Source of the DNA: Bacteroidales bacterium
Lineage (GTDB): Bacteria > Bacteroidota > Bacteroidia > Bacteroidales > P3
Assembly: GCA_024685285.1 (NCBI GenBank)
Contig: JAIKVZ010000018.1
Span: 1 to 64,000 of the forward strand
Length of the DNA stretch: 64,000 nt
Direction: 5' to 3'
The notes beneath the pieces were generated by a model. It searched no databases, had not been told where the DNA came from, and worked only from the letters and a program-made list of their open reading frames with translations. The position numbers were made by a program, and so were the translations under genes. Positions 1 to 11,203 of this stretch are shown here, piece by piece (positions within the stretch are counted from its first letter, which is position 1; each line of letters opens with the position of its first letter).

Positions 1-2
1 AT

Positions 3-944
3 GAGCTCACCCGCAAAGACAAGGAAGAGGACCGCATGAAACACGTACGCATCACCAACGCCAACGTGGAGCCCGTTTTCTTCGCCTACCCTGCTGTGAA
101 ACGCATCGACGAGATCGTCGCCAGCGTCACCGCCAACAAGCCCATCTATGACTTCATCGCCAAAGAGGACGGCTTCGGCCACCGCTTCTGGGTTATCGAC
201 GACAAAGCCATGATTGCCGAACTCGTTGAGCTCTTCGACAAACAAGTTCCCGCAATGTACATCGCCGACGGCCACCACCGCAGCGCCGCCGCCGCCCTCG
301 TGGGACAGGAGAAGAAGGAGCAGAACCCCCACCACACCGGCAAGGAGGAGTACAACTACTTCATGACTGTCATCTTCCCCGACAACCAGCTCAACGTCAT
401 CGACTACAACCGCGTGGTCAAGGACCTCAACGGCCTCAGCGGCAAGGAATTCTTCGCCAAGCTACAGGAAAACTTCGACATCGAGTGCATGTGCGACTGC
501 ACCAAGAACGGCGGCAAGTGCGAGTGCGAGTTCCCCTGCCATTGCGAGTGCAGCGAGCCCTACAAGCCCGCCAAGTTGCATAACTTCTCGATGTACTTCG
601 AGGGTGTGTGGTATAGCCTCACCGCCAAGCCCGGCACCTACAACGACAACGACCCCATCGGCGTGCTCGATGTCACCATCCTCAGCAACCTCGTCCTCGA
701 CAAGGTGCTCGGTATCAAGGACCTCCGCACCGACAAGCGCATCGACTTCGTTGGCGGCATCCGTGGCCTCGGTGAGCTTAAACGCCGCGTCGATAACGGC
801 GAGATGAAGGTCGCCTTTGCCCTCTATCCCGTGAGCATGAAGCAGATTATCGACATTGCCGACACCGGCAACATCATGCCCCCGAAGACCACCTGGTTCG
901 AGCCCAAACTGCGCTCCGGCCTCGTGATCCACGAGCTCTGCTAA
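3..944 (+). CDS. DUF1015 family protein (5' end outside window)
   Basis: The open frame runs in from the window edge and its first residues already fit the family, so the ATG at 36 is internal and the gene is cut at its start. Signs of the family are FGHRFWVID followed by the glycine-histidine motif ADGHHRS. DUF1015 proteins are conserved in bacteria but have no firmly established biochemical function. About 313 residues are visible. An unusual stretch at 486-551 encodes eight cysteines and one histidine within 22 residues (CxCxC, CxC and CxCxC groups), which looks like an inserted metal-binding loop. The gene ends at a strong hairpin at 961-992. Confidence 0.85.
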   Translation, partial: ELTRKDKEEDRMKHVRITNANVEPVFFAYPAVKRIDEIVASVTANKPIYDFIAKEDGFGHRFWVIDDKAMIAELVELFDKQVPAMYIADGHHRSAAAALVGQEKKEQNPHHTGKEEYNYFMTVIFPDNQLNVIDYNRVVKDLNGLSGKEFFAKLQENFDIECMCDCTKNGGKCECEFPCHCECSEPYKPAKLHNFSMYFEGVWYSLTAKPGTYNDNDPIGVLDVTILSNLVLDKVLGIKDLRTDKRIDFVGGIRGLGELKRRVDNGEMKVAFALYPVSMKQIIDIADTGNIMPPKTTWFEPKLRSGLVIHELC

Positions 945-960
945 ATCACAAATCAATTTA

Positions 961-998
961 AGGGTATGCGCCATATCATTGGCGTATACCCTTTTATT
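961..998 (+). terminator. Rho-independent terminator of the DUF1015 gene
   Basis: Twelve-base arms 961-972 and 981-992 pair with one G-T wobble around an 8-base loop and are followed by a T-rich run. It lies 16 bases after the stop codon and just before the next start codon at 1006. Confidence 0.8.
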
Positions 999-1005
999 TA
1001 TATCA

Positions 1006-1311
1006 ATGGACAAACGACTACAAATTGAAAAGCTCTCGCCAGTTCTGTTCTGGGACATTGACCGAGACCAGTTTGACCCAGAAAAAAATTCGGCTCAGTT
1101 AATACAGCATGTGCTTGAGTACGGCGAACTGGACGATTGGCGCATGGTGCGCGAATATTATGGCCTGGAGCGTATTGCCAATGACTGCAAAGGCCTGCGC
1201 TCGCTCGCCCCAGAAGCTCTGTCGTTTGTTTGTGCAATGACAGGTACTCGAAAAGAAGACTATCGATGCTACAACTTCAGACAGTCCTTCCCGACACTCT
1301 GGAACTCCTGA
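1006..1311 (+). CDS. DUF6922-type protein, putative antitoxin partner of AbiEii
   Basis: A 101-residue protein. The pattern FWDxD, then an isoleucine/leucine-rich helix, DDWR, YYG, a leucine-rich helix and a final YRCYNF resembles the small DUF6922 proteins that precede AbiEii-type nucleotidyltransferases in Bacteroidota. The ATG at 1006 is chosen over an upstream TTG at 979 because the latter lies inside the terminator hairpin of the preceding gene. The 3' end overlaps the next gene by 46 bases in another frame, which implies translational coupling. An antitoxin role is inferred from position; no DNA-binding domain is obvious. Confidence 0.65.
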   Translation: MDKRLQIEKLSPVLFWDIDRDQFDPEKNSAQLIQHVLEYGELDDWRMVREYYGLERIANDCKGLRSLAPEALSFVCAMTGTRKEDYRCYNFRQSFPTLWNS

Positions 1312-1883
1312 AAGAGTTGTCTTCTCGTCCCGAGATGAATGGTTTCCGTTTGGTGGGTGGAACTGCCCTTGCCTTGCAGTACGGACACCGGCAGTCGATA
1401 GACCTCGACTTCTTCGGTACCCCTTCGGTCAAACAGGATGTGATTGTTGAGATGCTCTCAACGTTAGGCCCATTATCCATACACAATCGCAGCCGAAAAA
1501 TATTGCAGGTGGTGTTGCGAGATGTTAAGGTTGACATCATTGATTACAGCCAGTATAAATGGATTGATACGCCTGTTGTTGAAGAAGGTATCACACTATC
1601 CTCACCTCGCGATATTGCTGCCATGAAAATAAATGCCGTCGAAGGCCGCGGTAGCCGCAAAGACTTTGTTGACATCTATTTCCTGTTGCGGCATTATTCT
1701 TTGGCCGAATTGCTTGACTTCTATGCGCAGAAGTATACCAACCATTCTTTTTTCCGTGCATTGCTCAGTCTCACTTACTTCGACGATGCCGAACAACAGG
1801 CTATGCCTAAAATGCTGGCTAACGCCAACTGGGAAGAAATAATGCATACCATAACTAAAGAGGTCGGTAAGCTACAGAAATAG
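1266..1883 (+). CDS. Nucleotidyltransferase AbiEii/AbiGii toxin family protein
   Basis: A 205-residue protein with the hallmarks of the AbiEii fold: LVGGTALALQYGHR at residues 29-42, the metal-binding DLD at 46-48, a second acidic strand VKVDIIDY, and the C-terminal helix pair with a MK-containing helix and RKDFVDIYFLL. AbiEii proteins act as toxins of type IV toxin-antitoxin or abortive-infection systems, or as stand-alone nucleotidyltransferases. ATG 1266 is preferred over the in-frame TTG at 1230. The two-gene unit is flanked by a terminator and the convergent repeat element and is less GC-rich than its neighbours, which suggests acquisition by transfer. Toxicity is not shown by the sequence. 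Confidence 0.85.
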   Translation: MLQLQTVLPDTLELLKELSSRPEMNGFRLVGGTALALQYGHRQSIDLDFFGTPSVKQDVIVEMLSTLGPLSIHNRSRKILQVVLRDVKVDIIDYSQYKWIDTPVVEEGITLSSPRDIAAMKINAVEGRGSRKDFVDIYFLLRHYSLAELLDFYAQKYTNHSFFRALLSLTYFDDAEQQAMPKMLANANWEEIMHTITKEVGKLQK

Positions 1884-1971
1884 TACAATAGGTTTCAATC
1901 AAACTTTCGGGTTGCGGAGTGAAATAAGATTATTCCAACCTATTGATATTCAACGGGTTGTGGTTTGTAAT

Positions 1972-1998
1972 ATAACCCACTGGAATTCAGTGGGTTAT
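1972..1998 (+). terminator. Perfect 11-bp hairpin at the tail of repeat copy 1
   Basis: Arms 1972-1982 and 1988-1998 are perfect complements around the loop GAATT. It sits 88 bases after the AbiEii stop, directly beside the 11-base repeat array. No T-run follows, so intrinsic termination is uncertain. Confidence 0.5.
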
Positions 1999-2000
1999 GT

Positions 2001-2072
2001 GGGTTAGGTTCGGGTTAAGGTCGGGTTGACATCGGGTAGGGGTCGGGGGTGAATGCCCTGGCTCCGAACAAA
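2001..2072 (-). repeat. Convergent-gap repeat element, copy 1
   Basis: Read on the minus strand, the motif CCCGA recurs every 11 bases four times (spacers CCCCTA, TGTCAA, CCTTAA), ending in AACCTAACCC. The conserved head TTTGTTCGGA is present at its upstream end (about 2063-2073). It lies between the AbiEii gene (plus) and clpC (minus). Confidence 0.85.
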
Positions 2073-2130
2073 TGACGTATGTGGCCCCTATGTAGTGTGT
2101 TTAAACTATTGCGAACCAATGGTTTAAACC

Positions 2131-4746
<2,616 letters not shown>

Positions 4747-4770
4747 TTCAAACAAATGTCAATTCGGCTG

Positions 4771-4778
4771 CAAAATTA
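4771..4778 (-). promoter_or_regulatory. -7 box of clpC promoter
   Basis: TAATTTTG on the minus strand fits the Bacteroidota TAnnTTTG box and lies 25 bases before the clpC ATG. No clear TTTG -33 box is seen at the usual distance. Confidence 0.55.
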
Positions 4779-4920
4779 TACAAAAAAACAATCATATAGG
4801 CCACCTGCCGCAACAAGTTATCAACAGCACAAAGTGAATGCCCTGCAAATAAATTTTGCCGAATGCAAAAAAAATCGTGATTTCGCAGCCGAAAACAAAC
4901 CCCATTAATACTATAAGATT

Positions 4921-6045
4921 ATGAAAAAGTCATTACTAATCTTAGCAATAGTTGGCCTTTTTGCCAACACAGTGGTTTATGCACAAACAATAGATACAGT
5001 GACGTTGGACAGGACAGGATATTTTGGTATAACACCTAACGATTCTCTATTCACTACTTGGACAACGTGGTCAGGAACTCCTATGGGAGGCGGAGAATTT
5101 TTGGTGGGCTTCTCCAATAGGTTTTACTCTATGGAACCTGTTAACATATACGGTGTGGCTGCCATATATGCCAATAGGGCAACGGATCTTAATCCATACG
5201 TCGGATTTATTATTGAAGATACCGTACTGGACCACACATATGACAGTTTGATTATCCACACTTTGGACAGCGAACAATATGTTAAACCTATACGTGGTTG
5301 CCGCATAAACTACAGTGACAGGATTGCAAAGTACGTCTACTTCTCAACTATCACGGCACCACCGTCCTTCACTAACACTACGTTTAACGACAATCATTAC
5401 CTTCCTGTAAGGGAAGCCTATTTTGACAGCGCCGTAACTGTTAGAGACACATTCTATGTTGCCCCCCGTTTTTGTATCTACCTTGCTGCTACCTACGATT
5501 TACTGTACCCAACAAATCTTCGCAGCATAGTCTATCCCAACCGATCGTTTATTCCAGTAATTGCCTGCATAGATAATCATAATACACAATTTGACACAAC
5601 ATTGTGGCTATTTATGGAATGGGACACAGCGCGGTATAATTATAAAGTTTCAGAGTTGCCCACTAATGGACTTAATGAGTGGCCGTTCCTTTTCCCCATT
5701 CTGACCCCGCCGCCTGCGCCGGACACCACGACGGTGAACGACTCGACGCAGACACCAGACAGCACCGGCACCGGTGTTGACACCAACGCCGCCGTGCTGC
5801 CGTCCGACCTTATGCAGAGCTTCGTCACTCTCTCGCCCAACCCGGCTACCGACAGGGTGCAGGTGCTCTCGTCGTTCGGGCTTGTGGCCATCGAGGTTTA
5901 CGATGCCGACGGTCGCCAGGTGCACGCCGAGAAGGTGTCGGGCTTGGCCCGAACCATCGACACAGGCCATTGGCCCCGCGGTATATACATGCTGCACATA
6001 ACCACCCCCTACGGCCCCGTAGTGCGCAAATTGGTGCTGCGTTGA
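4921..6045 (+). CDS. Secreted protein with T9SS type A C-terminal sorting domain
   Basis: A 374-residue protein with a signal peptide (MKKSLLILAIVGLFA, cleavage after VYAQ) and no recognisable catalytic domain in its body (about 22-255). A Thr/Asp/Pro-rich linker (about 263-290) leads to a C-terminal domain with SLSPNPATDRV, an EVYDADGR strand, PRGIYMLHI and the terminal VRKLVLR, the pattern recognised by the type IX secretion system. The body shares EPVNIYGVA with the broken gene ending at 53009 and a related IYGIA with the broken gene at 20670, so the three are paralogues. The body is AT-rich and the C-terminal part from about 5695 is sharply GC-richer. It is the only intact member of the trio here. 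Confidence 0.85.
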   Translation: MKKSLLILAIVGLFANTVVYAQTIDTVTLDRTGYFGITPNDSLFTTWTTWSGTPMGGGEFLVGFSNRFYSMEPVNIYGVAAIYANRATDLNPYVGFIIEDTVLDHTYDSLIIHTLDSEQYVKPIRGCRINYSDRIAKYVYFSTITAPPSFTNTTFNDNHYLPVREAYFDSAVTVRDTFYVAPRFCIYLAATYDLLYPTNLRSIVYPNRSFIPVIACIDNHNTQFDTTLWLFMEWDTARYNYKVSELPTNGLNEWPFLFPILTPPPAPDTTTVNDSTQTPDSTGTGVDTNAAVLPSDLMQSFVTLSPNPATDRVQVLSSFGLVAIEVYDADGRQVHAEKVSGLARTIDTGHWPRGIYMLHITTPYGPVVRKLVLR

Positions 6046-6131
6046 CCCCACTGACAAAGTACGATGTGGCCGTTTCATAAAATAAATCAGGAAAATAGGA
6101 GACAAAATATTTCAAAGAACCCTTGCCGGCT

Positions 6132-6166
6132 CGGGCGACAATATAGAACGTCGCCCGCCAGTTTTT
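6132..6166 (+). terminator. Terminator of the T9SS gene
   Basis: An eight-base GC-rich stem (6132-6139 with 6150-6157) is followed by a run of five T at 6162-6166. It lies about 85 bases after the stop codon. Confidence 0.75.
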
Positions 6167-6241
6167 ATTGTGTGAAAAATATTAAATAATTTTGTTAATA
6201 TTTTTTAGGGAATAGGGAAGTGCTATGTCAAAAAAAAATTG

Positions 6242-6249
6242 TAAATTTG
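6242..6249 (+). promoter_or_regulatory. -7 box of gyrA promoter
   Basis: TAAATTTG matches TAnnTTTG 62 bases before the gyrA ATG, leaving a leader of about 55 bases. No convincing -33 box is visible. Confidence 0.5.
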
Positions 6250-6311
6250 TATTTTTAATACAAGCCCCTGATTGGGCGAAATTGTTGAATATTAGAAAAT
6301 TAACTATATAA

Positions 6312-8834
6312 ATGGTATCGGAGAACGAAAAAATAATCCAAGTTGACATCGAAACCACGATGAAGACGGCATATATTGACTATGCCATGTCGGTCATTGT
6401 GGCCCGTGCTCTGCCCGATGTGCGCGACGGCCTCAAGCCCGTGCACCGCCGCATTTTGTATTCGATGAACGAAAACGGCATACTCTACAACACCCCATTC
6501 AAGAAGTCGGCCCGTATTGTCGGTGACGTGCTCGGTAAGTACCACCCCCACGGCGATTCGTCGGTATACGGCGCGTTGGTGCGTCTTGCGCAGCCCTGGG
6601 CTATGCGCTACCCGCTGGTCGACGGCCAGGGTAACTTTGGCTCCATCGACGGTGACGGCGCGGCAGCAATGCGATACACCGAAGCCCGCATGAAGCAGAT
6701 TACCAACGAGATGATGGCCGATATTGACAAGGACACCGTTGACATGATGCCCACCTACGACAACGAGGGCGAGGAGCCAACCGTGTTGCCGGCCAAGATA
6801 CCCAACCTGCTTATCAACGGTTCGAACGGCATTGCCGTAGGTATGGCCACCAATATGCCGACCCACAACCTGCGCGAGGTCCTCGACGGCTGCATTGCCT
6901 ATATTGACAACACCGACATCACCGTCGAGGAGTTGATGCAGTATGTCAAGGCTCCCGATTTCCCCGGCGGCGGCACCATCTACGGCTACAACGGTGTGCG
7001 CGAGGCCTACACCACCGGCCGCGGCAGCATAGTGTTGCGTGCCGATGCCACGATTGAGGAGGACAACAAGGGCCGCAACGTCATTGTGGTTCACACCATC
7101 CCTTACGGTGTGAACAAGGCCGAGATGATACGCAAACAGGCCAACCTCGTCAAAGAGGGCAAGATTGAAGGCATTACCGACATACGCGACGAGAGCGACA
7201 AGGAGGGCATACGCGTGGTTTACATACTGCGTCACGACGTGGTGCCCAACGTAATCCTCAACAAGCTGTACCAGCTCTCGGAGCTGCAGTCGTCGTTTGC
7301 GGTCAACAACATCGCTTTGGTGCACGGCCGTCCCATGCTGCTCAACCTGAAAGACCTTATCAGCAATTTCATCGAGCATCGCGAGGACGTCGTTACCCGC
7401 CGCACCAAGTTCGAGATGGCCGAGGCCGAGCGTCGCGCCCACATCTTGATTGGCTTGTTGAAAGCTATCGACATCATCGACGAAATCATAGCCCTCATAC
7501 GTCGCTCGCCAACCGTCGACGAAGCCCGTCAAGGTCTTGTCGACACATACGACTTCAGCGACTTGCAGGCCCGTGCCATCGTGGAGATGCGTCTGCGCCA
7601 GCTGGCCGGTATGGAGCGCCAGCGTCTGCAGGACGAGTATGACGAGAAGATGCGCTTCATAGAGCGTTGCAAGGAGATTTTGGGAGACCACAATATACTT
7701 ATGTCGGTCATCAAAGCCGAACTTGAAGAAATACGCGACAAATACGGCGACGAGCGTCGCACAGCCATACGCTACGAAGCCTCGAACTTCCGTATAGAGG
7801 ATACCATCCCCGACGAGCAGGTGGTCATCACCATCTCGCACCGCGGCTACATCAAGCGCACATCGCTTGCCGAATACCGCACGCAGAGCAGGGGAGGGGT
7901 GGGTTCCAAAGGCAGTTCGGTTCGTAGCGAGGATTTTGTCGAGCACATTCTTACTGCCACCAACCACAACTATATGCTCTTCTTCACCGAGAAGGGCCGT
8001 TGCTACTGGATGCGCGTGTTCGAAATACCCGAAGGCGAGAAAAATTCGAAGGGTCGTGCCGCCATGAACCTCATTAACATCGAGCCCGACGACAAGATCA
8101 AGGCCTATGTGAATGTTGAAAATCTGACCGACAAGGAATATTTGGACAGTCACTATATCGTGATGTGCACCAAGAAAGGCATCGTGAAGAAGACCAACCT
8201 CGAGGCCTACTCGCGTCCGCGCACCAATGGCATCATCGCTGTCGGCATTCGCGAAGGCGACGAACTCATCACCGCACGCCTCACCGACGGCACTAACCAG
8301 ATACTCATAGCCTCCAAACAGGGCAAGGTTGTGCGTTGCGACGAGTCGGAATTCCGCGAGATGGGTCGTGGCGCCTCCGGCGTGAAAGGCATTGAACTCG
8401 AAGACACTGACGACAGCGTGATTGACATGCTTTGTGTGTCCAACGCCGACGACAACATTCTGGTTGTCTCTGAACACGGCTACGGCAAGCGCTCCGAGCT
8501 CGAAGACTACCGCCAGACCCACCGTGGCAGCAAAGGTGTTAAGACAATGCAGGTGACCGAAAAGACCGGCAGTTTAGTGGCAATAACCAATGTCAACGAC
8601 AGCAACGACCTGATGATTATCAACCGCTCAGGCGTAACAATACGCATGAAAGTGAGCGACTTGCGCGTCATGGGCCGCAACACGCAGGGTGTAAAACTCA
8701 TCGACCTGCGCGGCAAAGACTATATTGCCTCAATAACCAAAGTGCCCACCGACAACACCGAGACCGACACACCCGAAAGCGAAAATGTGTCGCTGGAAAG
8801 CAATAATTCGGTTGAAAACAATACTAATGAATAG
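6312..8834 (+). CDS. gyrA: DNA gyrase subunit A
   Basis: An 840-residue GyrA that cuts and religates DNA and, with GyrB, introduces negative supercoils. The active-site tyrosine is Tyr122 in RYTEAR. The quinolone-determining region is [14 protein letters not shown], with Ser83 present and Gly at the position of E. coli Asp87. The C-terminal wrapping domain carries a GyrA box of the form [10 protein letters not shown] near residue 530, and the repeated strands typical of the beta-pinwheel follow. The 3' end codes a short Glu/Asn/Ser-rich tail. The TPR gene follows after 19 bases, so the two are probably co-transcribed. Confidence 0.98.
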   Translation: MVSENEKIIQVDIETTMKTAYIDYAMSVIVARALPDVRDGLKPVHRRILYSMNENGILYNTPFKKSARIVGDVLGKYHPHGDSSVYGALVRLAQPWAMRYPLVDGQGNFGSIDGDGAAAMRYTEARMKQITNEMMADIDKDTVDMMPTYDNEGEEPTVLPAKIPNLLINGSNGIAVGMATNMPTHNLREVLDGCIAYIDNTDITVEELMQYVKAPDFPGGGTIYGYNGVREAYTTGRGSIVLRADATIEEDNKGRNVIVVHTIPYGVNKAEMIRKQANLVKEGKIEGITDIRDESDKEGIRVVYILRHDVVPNVILNKLYQLSELQSSFAVNNIALVHGRPMLLNLKDLISNFIEHREDVVTRRTKFEMAEAERRAHILIGLLKAIDIIDEIIALIRRSPTVDEARQGLVDTYDFSDLQARAIVEMRLRQLAGMERQRLQDEYDEKMRFIERCKEILGDHNILMSVIKAELEEIRDKYGDERRTAIRYEASNFRIEDTIPDEQVVITISHRGYIKRTSLAEYRTQSRGGVGSKGSSVRSEDFVEHILTATNHNYMLFFTEKGRCYWMRVFEIPEGEKNSKGRAAMNLINIEPDDKIKAYVNVENLTDKEYLDSHYIVMCTKKGIVKKTNLEAYSRPRTNGIIAVGIREGDELITARLTDGTNQILIASKQGKVVRCDESEFREMGRGASGVKGIELEDTDDSVIDMLCVSNADDNILVVSEHGYGKRSELEDYRQTHRGSKGVKTMQVTEKTGSLVAITNVNDSNDLMIINRSGVTIRMKVSDLRVMGRNTQGVKLIDLRGKDYIASITKVPTDNTETDTPESENVSLESNNSVENNTNE

Positions 8835-8853
8835 ACAACAAAAACAAGATACC

Positions 8854-10074
8854 ATGAAAAGATTAGTTTTAATCGCCGCTTTGACGGCACTAACCATGGG
8901 AGCCGGCGCACAAACCCTCAACGTGCAAAGTGCCATCCAGGACCTTAAAAAGAATTACCTCAACAAGGCCAAAGCCGAAATCGATTTGGCATGCGAGCAT
9001 GAAGGCACCAAGGACGATGCCAAGACATGGTGCTACAAGGGCCTGATATACACACGTATAGGTGCAGAATCGTCAAATCCCAAGTCGAAATTCAAAAACT
9101 TGGCTCCCGACTGGGCCGAGCAAGCCTACAACGCAGCCCTTGAGTGCAAACGCCTCGACACCAAGAACGAGTATGCCAAAGAGAACAACGAGGTGTTCAG
9201 CTATGTTGGCAACGAGTTCTATAACAAGGCAATAGGTGCTTACAACGGTGGCAATTATACCGAGGCCATCCAGTTGGCCGAAAAGGCAATCACGATGTTC
9301 AACAACTCGGGTCGCCGCGAGTACACCAACGAAGCTCTTTACATTGCCGGTATAGCCGCCAAAGCCAACAACGACAACGCCGGAATGAAGAACTACTACA
9401 ACCAGCTTATGCGCCGCAAGACCGACAAACAGACCGTCTACCGCGCCATGTTCGACCTCTATAAGAGCGAAGGAAACAAGGCCGAAGCCATGAAGGTTGC
9501 CAATATGTACTCCAAGAACTGCCCCAACGACTACAACGCCAAGCTCCTGATGGCCGAAGGTTATCTTCTGAACGAGAATATTGAGAAGGGTAAAGAGATG
9601 ATAGAGAGTGCCTTAGAGATGACCAAGGAAACTCCCGACATCTACGCACAGATATTGGTTCAGGCTGGAGCAATACTTGAGGTGACCGGTGACTATGAAG
9701 GTGCCGAGAAACGCTACGAAGAGTCGCTCACCATGGCCCCGAACCAGTTTGCCGCCAACTTCAGCGTAGGCAAGATGAACTTCAACCGTGGCGTCGACAA
9801 ACTTGAGGCCGCCAACCAGGTGCCGCCTGAGGACGAGACCGGACTGTACGAGAAACTTATCGGCGAGTCCAACGATCTCTTCCGCAAGTCAATCAACTAT
9901 TTCCGTTCGGCTGTCGACTACATAGACCATCTGCCTGCCGATGCACAGAAAGCCCAGACTCCGAATCTGTTCAACTGCCTCAACGCACTTGAAACCGTAT
10001 ATGTCCGCCTTGAAATGTACGACGACCTCAAGCCAATCAAAGCACGTATCGAGGAAATCAAGAGCCAGCAATAA
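8854..10074 (+). CDS. Exported tetratricopeptide-repeat protein
   Basis: A 406-residue protein with signal peptide MKRLVLIAALTALTMGAGAQ. The rest is helical, with TPR-like pairs (for example AIQLAEKAITMF, AEGYLLNENIEKGKEMI and ILEVTGDYEGAEKRYEESL), so it is probably a periplasmic or surface scaffold. A TPR protein directly behind gyrA is a common Bacteroidota arrangement. The ATG at 8854 starts the signal peptide and is preferred over longer in-frame starts that overlap gyrA. The function is unknown. A strong terminator follows at 10104. Confidence 0.8.
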   Translation: MKRLVLIAALTALTMGAGAQTLNVQSAIQDLKKNYLNKAKAEIDLACEHEGTKDDAKTWCYKGLIYTRIGAESSNPKSKFKNLAPDWAEQAYNAALECKRLDTKNEYAKENNEVFSYVGNEFYNKAIGAYNGGNYTEAIQLAEKAITMFNNSGRREYTNEALYIAGIAAKANNDNAGMKNYYNQLMRRKTDKQTVYRAMFDLYKSEGNKAEAMKVANMYSKNCPNDYNAKLLMAEGYLLNENIEKGKEMIESALEMTKETPDIYAQILVQAGAILEVTGDYEGAEKRYEESLTMAPNQFAANFSVGKMNFNRGVDKLEAANQVPPEDETGLYEKLIGESNDLFRKSINYFRSAVDYIDHLPADAQKAQTPNLFNCLNALETVYVRLEMYDDLKPIKARIEEIKSQQ

Positions 10075-10103
10075 TCTACAAAATTTTAGCTAAATAATTG
10101 CTA

Positions 10104-10133
10104 AAAAAACCGTGCAAATCAGCACGGTTTTTT
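10104..10133 (+). terminator. Terminator of gyrA-TPR operon
   Basis: Twelve-base arms (10104-10115 and 10122-10133, A-run plus CCGTGC paired with GCACGG plus T-run) around a 6-base loop. The A and T tracts make it usable in both directions. Confidence 0.9.
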
Positions 10134-10233
10134 AATAATACAATTTTAATAAAATTGATGTTATGTTAAGTAGTGTATTTTAAACACTGCCCTTTTGAGG
10201 TTATAATACTCAAAATCAATATATAATCGTACT

Positions 10234-10330
10234 ATGTTCGGGTGATGTTCGGAAATTTTTATGGCGAAGAAAATATATTGCTGAACCATATCCGATGTTG
10301 ACCCGACCTTAACCCGAACCTAACCTATCT
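10234..10330 (+). repeat. Convergent-gap repeat element, copy 2
   Basis: Three CCCGA-type units at 11-base spacing occupy 10291-10325 (TCCGA TGTTGA, CCCGA CCTTAA, CCCGA ACCTAACC). A diverged head with two TGTTCGG motifs lies at 10234-10252. The gap 10075-10384 (310 bases) between the TPR gene and the methyltransferase gene holds only the terminator, this element and AT-rich sequence. A weak TATCTA/TAGATA stem follows the array. Confidence 0.8.
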
Positions 10331-10384
10331 AAAATGTTGTATTTCAGGTAGATAAATTGAAATATTCAAACGGCTGATTTTCAG

Positions 10385-11203
10385 TTACTTGGACTTTAGT
10401 TGCCAAAATGCGACAGCGGCCGCTGCTGCGACGTTTAACGAATCGACTCCGTTCTGCATGGGTATCATTGCCTCATAGTCACTGGCTTTAATGGTTTCAT
10501 TGTCAAGACCTTCGCCTTCGTTGCCAAGCACTATTGCGAGTTTGTTGTGTTTCGCAATCTGCTGGTCGTCAATGGGTAAAGCATTGTTGCTCAATGCCAT
10601 GGAGATTATTTTAAAACCATCTGTTCGCATCTGGTCGAACAGTTGCGGCAACCTGGTCTGTTTGTCGAGCTGGGTCCAAGGCAGTTGGAACACTGTTCCC
10701 ATGCTGACGCGAACCGAGCGGCGGTTAAGTGGGTCGCAGCATGTGTGCGAAAAAATCAGGCCGTCCATGCCGAGAGCTGCTGCCGCACGGAATATGGCAC
10801 CGGTATTGGTGGCGTTCACCACCCCGTCTACGATAACTATGCGCCTTTTTTGGCTGCACACCTCCCCCACTGTCGGCAACTTTGGTCGCTTCATAGCGCA
10901 AATCATTCCGCGCGAGAGCTCATAGCCCGTCAGTTGTGCCAACAGTTGGCTGCTGCCAACGTATACCGAGATGTCGCCGAGCTGGTCGGCAAACGCATTA
11001 ACCTGGGTTTCAATAAATTTCTCTTCGGTCAATACGGCCGTTGGCTCATAGCCGCGCTTCAAGGCAATCGCTATCACCTTTGGACTCTCGGCTATAAAAA
11101 CGCCCAATTCGGGTTCAAGCCTGTTGCGTAGCTGGGCCTCGGTCAGGCGGCAGAAAATGTTGAGCTGGGGGTCGCTGAGCGATGTTATATGCTTGATATT
11201 CAT
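10385..11203 (-). CDS. TrmH/SpoU family RNA 2'-O-methyltransferase
   Basis: A 272-residue SPOUT-class methyltransferase that would methylate ribose 2'-OH in rRNA or tRNA using S-adenosylmethionine. The N-terminal substrate-binding part (about 1-105) is followed by the knotted catalytic domain: motif 1 DGVVNATNTGAIFRAAAALG, motif 2 IVLGNEGEGL and motif 3 IPMQNGVDSLNVAAAAA. The ATG at 11203 overlaps the stop of the upstream gene (TGATG), so translation is coupled. It is the last gene of the leuS operon. The RNA target cannot be told from sequence. Confidence 0.9.
   Translation of the reverse strand: MNIKHITSLSDPQLNIFCRLTEAQLRNRLEPELGVFIAESPKVIAIALKRGYEPTAVLTEEKFIETQVNAFADQLGDISVYVGSSQLLAQLTGYELSRGMICAMKRPKLPTVGEVCSQKRRIVIVDGVVNATNTGAIFRAAAALGMDGLIFSHTCCDPLNRRSVRVSMGTVFQLPWTQLDKQTRLPQLFDQMRTDGFKIISMALSNNALPIDDQQIAKHNKLAIVLGNEGEGLDNETIKASDYEAMIPMQNGVDSLNVAAAAAVAFWQLKSK

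Noticed and set aside
36-944. ATG 36 as the true start of the DUF1015 gene
   Set aside because: The frame is open upstream to the window edge and the residues before it fit the family, so the gene is truncated.
1972-2072. CRISPR array or phage attachment site
   Set aside because: The repeats are 11 bases with no spacers of 30 bases or so, no cas genes are near, and the same element occurs at seven separate sites.
6300-8522. A 740-codon open frame antisense to gyrA
   Set aside because: It mirrors gyrA codon structure, has a composition rich in His/Val/Ala typical of antisense frames in GC-rich genes, and shows no domain. gyrA itself is certain.
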